Shown: positions 4,113 to 6,685 of the stretch, piece after piece
Numbering within the stretch: position 1 is the stretch's first letter
Layout: each line of letters opens with the position of its first letter
DNA from: Phycisphaerae bacterium
Lineage (GTDB): Bacteria > Planctomycetota > Phycisphaerae > Sedimentisphaerales > SG8-4
Direction: 5' to 3'
Length of the DNA: 6,685 nucleotides
Assembly (NCBI GenBank): GCA_030603035.1
Contig: JAUVYQ010000135.1
Location: 1 to 6,685, forward strand
Notes under the pieces: generated by a model
Seen by the model: only the letters and a program-made list of their open reading frames with translations
Databases searched by the model: none
Told to the model about the DNA's origin: nothing
Translations under genes and position numbers: made by a program

Positions 4113-4826
4113 TTACGCGACCGCGATTACGGGCGGACAGCGAAACTGCGTGCTAACTCTGCCGTCTGCTCTGATGATGCGTGCTCGGTACCAGATTTTT
4201 TGCCCGAGAACAACTGTGTAGGGCATATCAGTTTGACCGACTTGTGGGCTGGTTATTGGGACGGCAGTGTCACCATCGATCGATTTCCATCGCCGCCAGG
4301 GGCCGTTGAAGAAATTTCGTGTTGGGTTTTGTGGGACGCCCATATCCATGGATAGGTAACCATCATCCTCTTTAGCCCAATCAAAGGTATCGTCGAAGGC
4401 AACGTCAACGTTTTGACCTGCAGCCGAGGGGGGGTTGACAACAAACGCAGGATCGCCCGGGGGCAATCCAAGATCTGGAGGGCCAGCATCGACACGCGTA
4501 CCGCCGAGGGCTAGGATTGCAGCGTTGCTTCGGATGTAGTGGTTGAAACCGGTCAATTTTACTGTCTCGCCTAATTTATTGAGCCAGTCCACTGAGTTTG
4601 CGTAGGTTGCCCAAGCTGCTCTGAATGCATCGGTCATTGGGGCTTCCCGCCACTGCTCTGCTAGCATCATGATGATAGCTCTTATAGCTGTCTGTCTCGT
4701 ACTTCGGGGATTGACTGGTTTGGTACGTGCTCGCATGTAGTTTCCGAATCGGTTGCGGGCGTGGGTGCTACCGGCTACTGAGCCGGACATTTGAATGATT
4801 CCCCCACCATATTTGATCAATGCCAT
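4113..4826 (-). CDS. Virion-like protein with KxGGG N-terminus
   Basis: The 237-aa product starts MALIKYGGGI. Residues 1-35 hold the motif shared with the gene at 1497 (K5, G7-G9, I10, G15, G19, R24, G28). Residues about 40-108 look helical (AIRAIIMMLAEQWREAP, AFRAAWATYANSVDWLN), and about 135-237 look like a beta domain (QNVDVAFDD, VVLGQKIWYRARIIRADGRVS). I recall proteins with this architecture in viral and environmental sequence but cannot give a function; first position in the probable structural operon suggests a virion component. The ATG at 4826 is chosen because AGGAG lies 9 nt upstream. A longer frame to 4874 would start inside a terminator stem. Confidence 0.7.
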   Translation of the reverse strand: MALIKYGGGIIQMSGSVAGSTHARNRFGNYMRARTKPVNPRSTRQTAIRAIIMMLAEQWREAPMTDAFRAAWATYANSVDWLNKLGETVKLTGFNHYIRSNAAILALGGTRVDAGPPDLGLPPGDPAFVVNPPSAAGQNVDVAFDDTFDWAKEDDGYLSMDMGVPQNPTRNFFNGPWRRWKSIDGDTAVPITSPQVGQTDMPYTVVLGQKIWYRARIIRADGRVSTQFRCPPVIAVA

Positions 4827-4835
4827 TTTTCTGTG

Positions 4836-4840
4836 CTCCT
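4836..4840 (-). promoter_or_regulatory. Ribosome binding site fixing the start at 4826
   Basis: AGGAG on the minus strand, 9 nt before ATG 4826 and just after the T-tract of the terminator hairpin. The in-frame ATG at 4874 has no comparable site and lies in the hairpin stem, so the shorter protein is preferred. Confidence 0.75.
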
Positions 4841-4845
4841 TTCTG

Positions 4846-4883
4846 AAATAAAAAGGCCCTGACTGCCTGTGCACAGTCAGGGC
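4846..4883 (-). terminator. Intrinsic terminator in the leader of the structural operon
   Basis: Read on the minus strand, GCCCTGACTG (4883-4874) and CAGTCAGGGC (4865-4856) form a perfect 10-bp stem with an 8-nt loop, followed by CC-TTTTTATTT. This is a textbook intrinsic terminator. It ends the two-gene unit 5448-4959, yet it lies only about 6 nt before the ribosome site at 4840, so transcripts of the downstream eight genes must read through it or start inside the hairpin. Confidence 0.8.
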
Positions 4884-4913
4884 TACCAGCTACGGACAAC
4901 AAGAATTTTTATT

Positions 4914-4942
4914 AGTGCAGCAAACGTCGTGCCAGTTGTCAA
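4914..4942 (-). promoter_or_regulatory. Weak promoter candidate upstream of the structural operon
   Basis: A perfect TTGACA (minus strand, 4942-4937) is followed after 17 nt by TGCACT (4919-4914), a poor -10 with three matches. TAATAA nearby is 22 nt from the -35 box. If used, its transcript would begin before the terminator hairpin at 4846-4883. A phage-encoded sigma factor or activator, or read-through from upstream, would also explain expression. Confidence 0.3.
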
Positions 4943-4958
4943 GGAAAATCTCGATTTT

Positions 4959-5153
4959 TTATTCCAGGGGCTCGAGTTCATCGCGATCGTACTGAATGAG
5001 AACCTTGACGACATTGGAAGTGTTTGCAAAGAAAAGCGATCGTAAAGTATCATCGCCGATTACCCGTTCGCATTTTAATGGATCGTAGGGCACAAGGCCG
5101 TATTGTCTGGCGATGATATATGCCTGCTGTTGTGTTTTGAGGTCAACTACCAT
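4959..5153 (-). CDS. 64-aa unknown protein
   Basis: The product (MVVDLKTQQQ ... RDELEPLE) starts 7 nt after the stop of the gene at 5161, with a TAGGTGA ribosome site formed partly by that stop codon, so the pair is co-translated. It has a helix-like start (residues 4-17), a single cysteine (C28), a central LRSLFFANTSNVVKVLIQY segment that could be a helix and strand, and a strongly acidic tail. I recognise no family. Small size and position between the recombinase and structural units suggest an accessory or regulatory gene of the element. Confidence 0.65.
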   Translation of the reverse strand: MVVDLKTQQQAYIIARQYGLVPYDPLKCERVIGDDTLRSLFFANTSNVVKVLIQYDRDELEPLE

Positions 5154-5160
5154 AATTCAC

Positions 5161-5448
5161 CTATAAATCGGCTAGGCAGGCCCCCATATTATCGTAGGGG
5201 CCGAATACTGAAATCAATCGTTGTGCTGAGAACCCGGTAATCGTGCAAAGTTCAGAACCTCGCTTGCACTCTAATTCAAATGCCAGGAAAACAAAAATTC
5301 CGATCCCAGGCTCACAGCATTTGTGTTCTCCCTGGTATTCTTGGTCGCAGCCGGTTTTCCCTGAGGCATCCTGGTACCAGTCAACTGTAACCATATAGAC
5401 TTTATCGTTTTCAATTTCAGGCCAGTCTGCTGGTACTGGTGTACCCAT
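5161..5448 (-). CDS. 95-aa cysteine-rich unknown protein
   Basis: The product starts MGTPVPADWPEIENDKVYMVTVDWYQD and has six cysteines (C34, C44, C45, C61, C68, C91), many for its size. Their spacing does not match a zinc ribbon I know; paired disulfides or a metal site are possible. A hydrophobic core, GIGIFVFLAFELEC (48-61), is too short and acidic-flanked for a clear membrane span, and there is no signal peptide. An AAAGG site lies 9 nt before the ATG, and a TGTTATAAT promoter lies about 40 bp upstream, making it first in a two-gene unit. The function is unknown. The N-terminal half (KVYMVTVDWYQD) looks like a beta-sheet domain. Confidence 0.65.
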   Translation of the reverse strand: MGTPVPADWPEIENDKVYMVTVDWYQDASGKTGCDQEYQGEHKCCEPGIGIFVFLAFELECKRGSELCTITGFSAQRLISVFGPYDNMGACLADL

Positions 5449-5487
5449 AATATCGAACCTTTTAACAATTTCACAATGTATATTAAT

Positions 5488-5516
5488 ATTATAACAGTTT
5501 AAACATATCGTAGTAG
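5488..5516 (-). promoter_or_regulatory. Extended -10 promoter
   Basis: On the minus strand TGTTATAAT (5496-5488) gives a consensus -10 with the TG extension, which can work without a good -35; the matching -35 position (5516-5511) is CTACTA. The palindrome GTTTAAAC (5497-5504) overlaps the spacer and could bind a regulator. It would transcribe the genes at 5448 and 5153. Confidence 0.6.
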
Positions 5517-5559
5517 TAGTATGCTCTGTGAAGTTGTGAGGTTTGGCACACAGAATTGC

Positions 5560-5591
5560 AAAAAAGCCGCCCCGAGGGACGTGGGCGGCTT
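5560..5591 (-). terminator. Intrinsic terminator after the recombinase gene
   Basis: On the minus strand AAGCCGCCC (5591-5583) and GGGCGGCTT (5572-5564) form a perfect 9-bp stem around a 10-nt loop, followed by an uninterrupted T-run. It lies 32 bp after the recombinase stop and insulates that unit from the promoter at 5488-5516. Confidence 0.9.
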
Positions 5592-5623
5592 AAAACTGGG
5601 AACTGGGACTGTATGGCAAATTG

Positions 5624-6256
5624 TTAGGTTTGCTGTGAGTTTTGACCGTTTTTCTCACAATCAATTGAGTCAATCGCAGCTTTCAGGTGAGAATTGTTAG
5701 GATGCGTATAAACCTGTGTGCTTTGGAGCGACTTATGCCCCAGAAGCGTCTGGACGATTCTGGTCGGGCAGGTTGCGACTAATCTGGTCGCAAATGTGTG
5801 CCTGAGGATGTGCGGGTGAATTTCTCGGCCAAAGGCTGATAGTGATGCGTCTTTGATTATACGTTCAACCTGTCGGACGGTAAGTGGTTTACAGACATCG
5901 TTTCCGAAAAACGCGGGATTCATCATACATTCCCGGTCTTTTTCCCACCAAAACTCAGCCATTATTTTTATTGCCTTTCGGATTCTGGTTGTTAGTGGGA
6001 CGAGCCGTTCTGCACGTTTTTTGGCGATATTTTTGTTGATTTGTAGTGTGTGGACAGGTTCGTCTTGGATATAAAGGCTGGTGACGAGTAACGAGACGAC
6101 TTCTCCGACTCGTAGACCGGCATCAAGCATCAAAAGGGCCATTAAGTGGTTGCGTATGCCGTTTCTCTGTTGTTTTGGTGTTATCCAGCCTTCATATAAC
6201 CTTTCGAGCAGTTGATCTGCTTCGTTGTCCGTAATGGTTTTTAGTGCAGCGTTCAT
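5624..6256 (-). CDS. Tyrosine recombinase, catalytic domain only
   Basis: The 210-aa product holds the tyrosine recombinase catalytic set: R49 (LDAGLRVGE), K79 (AKKRAERLVPL), H149-x-x-R152 (HILRHTFATRL), H174 (LLGHKS) and the nucleophile Y183 (QVYTHPN), nine residues after H174. These enzymes cut and rejoin DNA through a 3'-phosphotyrosine link. The usual phage integrase is 300-400 aa with an arm-binding and a SAM-like core-binding domain before the catalytic part. Here only about 15-20 residues precede the first helix, so both are missing, as in the roughly 200-aa FimB/FimE invertases. It could integrate the element or invert a segment. The ATG lies 2 nt after the upstream stop, with AAAGG 9 nt before it, so translation is coupled. 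No frameshifted N-terminal piece is visible upstream. Confidence 0.9.
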   Translation of the reverse strand: MNAALKTITDNEADQLLERLYEGWITPKQQRNGIRNHLMALLMLDAGLRVGEVVSLLVTSLYIQDEPVHTLQINKNIAKKRAERLVPLTTRIRKAIKIMAEFWWEKDRECMMNPAFFGNDVCKPLTVRQVERIIKDASLSAFGREIHPHILRHTFATRLVATCPTRIVQTLLGHKSLQSTQVYTHPNNSHLKAAIDSIDCEKNGQNSQQT

Positions 6257-6258
6257 GG

Positions 6259-6435
6259 TTACATACCTTTCGAGATTGTGAGTACAACTTTGTTTGACTT
6301 TTCAGGCTGGTGTTTTTGTATGGTGGGTTCATCAGGCGAGTTAAAGAAACTGTTCAAAAAAACTTCATCTTTCGGATATTCCGGCTCTAATTCGATGGTG
6401 TATTGTCCGTTTTTTAGGTAGGTTTCAACATTCAT
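6259..6435 (-). CDS. 58-aa unknown protein before the recombinase
   Basis: The product starts MNVETYLKNG and ends VLTISKGM. The ATG at 6435 is preferred to the one at 6495 because AGAGGA lies 7 nt upstream and the promoter's expected start falls near 6479, which would leave the longer start untranscribed. The acidic first half (IELEPEYPKDE) and strand-like end show no helix-turn-helix, so an excisionase role, although common beside integrases, is not supported. Its stop overlaps the recombinase ribosome-site region with a 2-nt gap to that ATG, so the pair is made together. Confidence 0.6.
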   Translation of the reverse strand: MNVETYLKNGQYTIELEPEYPKDEVFLNSFFNSPDEPTIQKHQPEKSNKVVLTISKGM

Positions 6436-6442
6436 CTTTGTG

Positions 6443-6448
6443 TCCTCT
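6443..6448 (-). promoter_or_regulatory. Ribosome binding site fixing the start at 6435
   Basis: AGAGGA on the minus strand, 7 nt before ATG 6435. It favours the 58-aa product over the 78-aa frame starting at 6495. Confidence 0.6.
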
Positions 6449-6485
6449 CTGGCTTCAAAATTCTTTCGCGACTTCCGTAAATTAG

Positions 6486-6514
6486 AAACTACCACAAAGC
6501 CGACATCGTGTCAA
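6486..6514 (-). promoter_or_regulatory. Promoter of the recombinase unit
   Basis: A perfect TTGACA (6514-6509) is separated by exactly 17 nt from TAGTTT (6491-6486), which keeps the most important -10 bases (T, A and the last T). Transcription would start near 6479, about 44 nt before ATG 6435. CCGACAT-like repeats lie in the spacer and just upstream. Confidence 0.6.
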
Positions 6515-6543
6515 ATTAAAAACCGACATTTATTTTGCGACAT
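6500..6543. repeat. Three CCGACAT-like repeats around the promoter
   Basis: CCGACAT occurs at 6500-6506 (inside the promoter spacer) and 6523-6529 (9 bp upstream of the -35), and GCGACAT at 6537-6543. All have the same orientation; start-to-start distances are 23 and 14 bp. Their position makes them candidate binding sites for a repressor or activator of the recombinase unit. Confidence 0.45.
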
Positions 6544-6604
6544 AAAAAAAACTTTATCCGAGGACCTCGGGAAGAAAAGGTCGTCTTTTAGCCTAAAAGC
6601 GACC
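6544..6604 (-). terminator. Possible double terminator of an off-window gene
   Basis: Read on the minus strand, an interrupted stem (CGACC-like arms 6604-6600/6583-6579 and CTTTTAG/CTAAAAG) is followed by TTTTCTTC. A second stem, CCGAGG with CCTCGG (6570-6565/6563-6558), is followed after 6 nt by eight T. A further nested hairpin, CCCCT/AGGGG, lies at 6618-6643. No reading frame for a gene upstream is visible before 6685, so the gene they would end lies to the right. The loops of the perfect palindromes are short, so some pairs would open in RNA. Confidence 0.45.
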
Positions 6605-6685
6605 ATCCGGCAGATATCCCCTTTATTGGCCCAAAAACAGGGGTTGTTTTGATTTGGCAAAAACGCACAGGATGCCCCAGGATGG

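Noticed and set aside
4827..4874. Longer start for the KxGGG virion-like protein
   Set aside because: The ATG at 4874 lies inside the terminator stem and has no ribosome site; the family motif begins at the ATG at 4826, which has AGGAG at a proper distance.
6436..6495. Longer start (78 aa) for the small gene before the recombinase
   Set aside because: This ATG falls in the promoter -10 region and upstream of the expected transcript start; a ribosome site supports 6435 instead.

Overview
The window looks like the late end of an integrated or integrative virus (prophage-like element) of an unidentified, probably bacterial, host. The evidence is a tyrosine recombinase, two phage tail-collar-type proteins, a tail-fibre-like protein, a free-standing HNH endonuclease and a lipoprotein, all on the minus strand and tightly packed. 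Bacterial signals (AGGAG-type ribosome sites, intrinsic terminators, TTGACA and TATAAT boxes, a lipobox) argue for a bacterial host. The taxon cannot be named from the sequence. No terminase, portal, major capsid or replication gene is present, so the element must continue beyond the window, probably to the right, if it is a complete virus.

Layout, read right to left with the genes: (1) 6685-6486: hairpins that look like terminators of a gene off the right edge, then a promoter with three CCGACAT-like repeats. (2) 6435-5624: a two-gene unit with a 58-aa unknown and a catalytic-domain-only tyrosine recombinase, closed by a clear intrinsic terminator (5560-5591). (3) 5516-4959: an extended -10 promoter and two small unknown genes. 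(4) 4942-4846: a weak promoter candidate and a strong terminator hairpin sitting just upstream of the ribosome site of the next gene. (5) 4826-1497: eight closely packed or overlapping genes, probably one structural operon. In order: a virion-like protein with a KxGGG N-terminus, a fibre-like protein, two paralogous collar proteins, a 52-aa protein, a lipoprotein, an HNH endonuclease, and a short paralogue of the first gene. (6) 1490-1: about 1.5 kb with no convincing gene.

The last region is the most unusual part. From 375 to 865 it is almost a continuous chain of stem-loops, one with about 48 base pairs. It also has an exact 18-bp direct repeat, a 10-mer present three times, GC-rich palindromes with a long A-rich tract, a tandem array of three GC hairpins (1056-1200) whose third copy has grown symmetrically on both arms, and a cluster at 1360-1490 with mutually exclusive hairpins. 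Imperfect pairs in these stems are mostly G-T as read on the plus strand, which weakly favours a plus-strand structured RNA converging on the gene operon. A DNA role (replication origin, packaging or recombination site) is also possible.

Two internal duplications shape the operon: the collar pair (3055-3420 and 2672-3055) and the KxGGG pair that brackets the operon (4113-4826 and 1497-1802).
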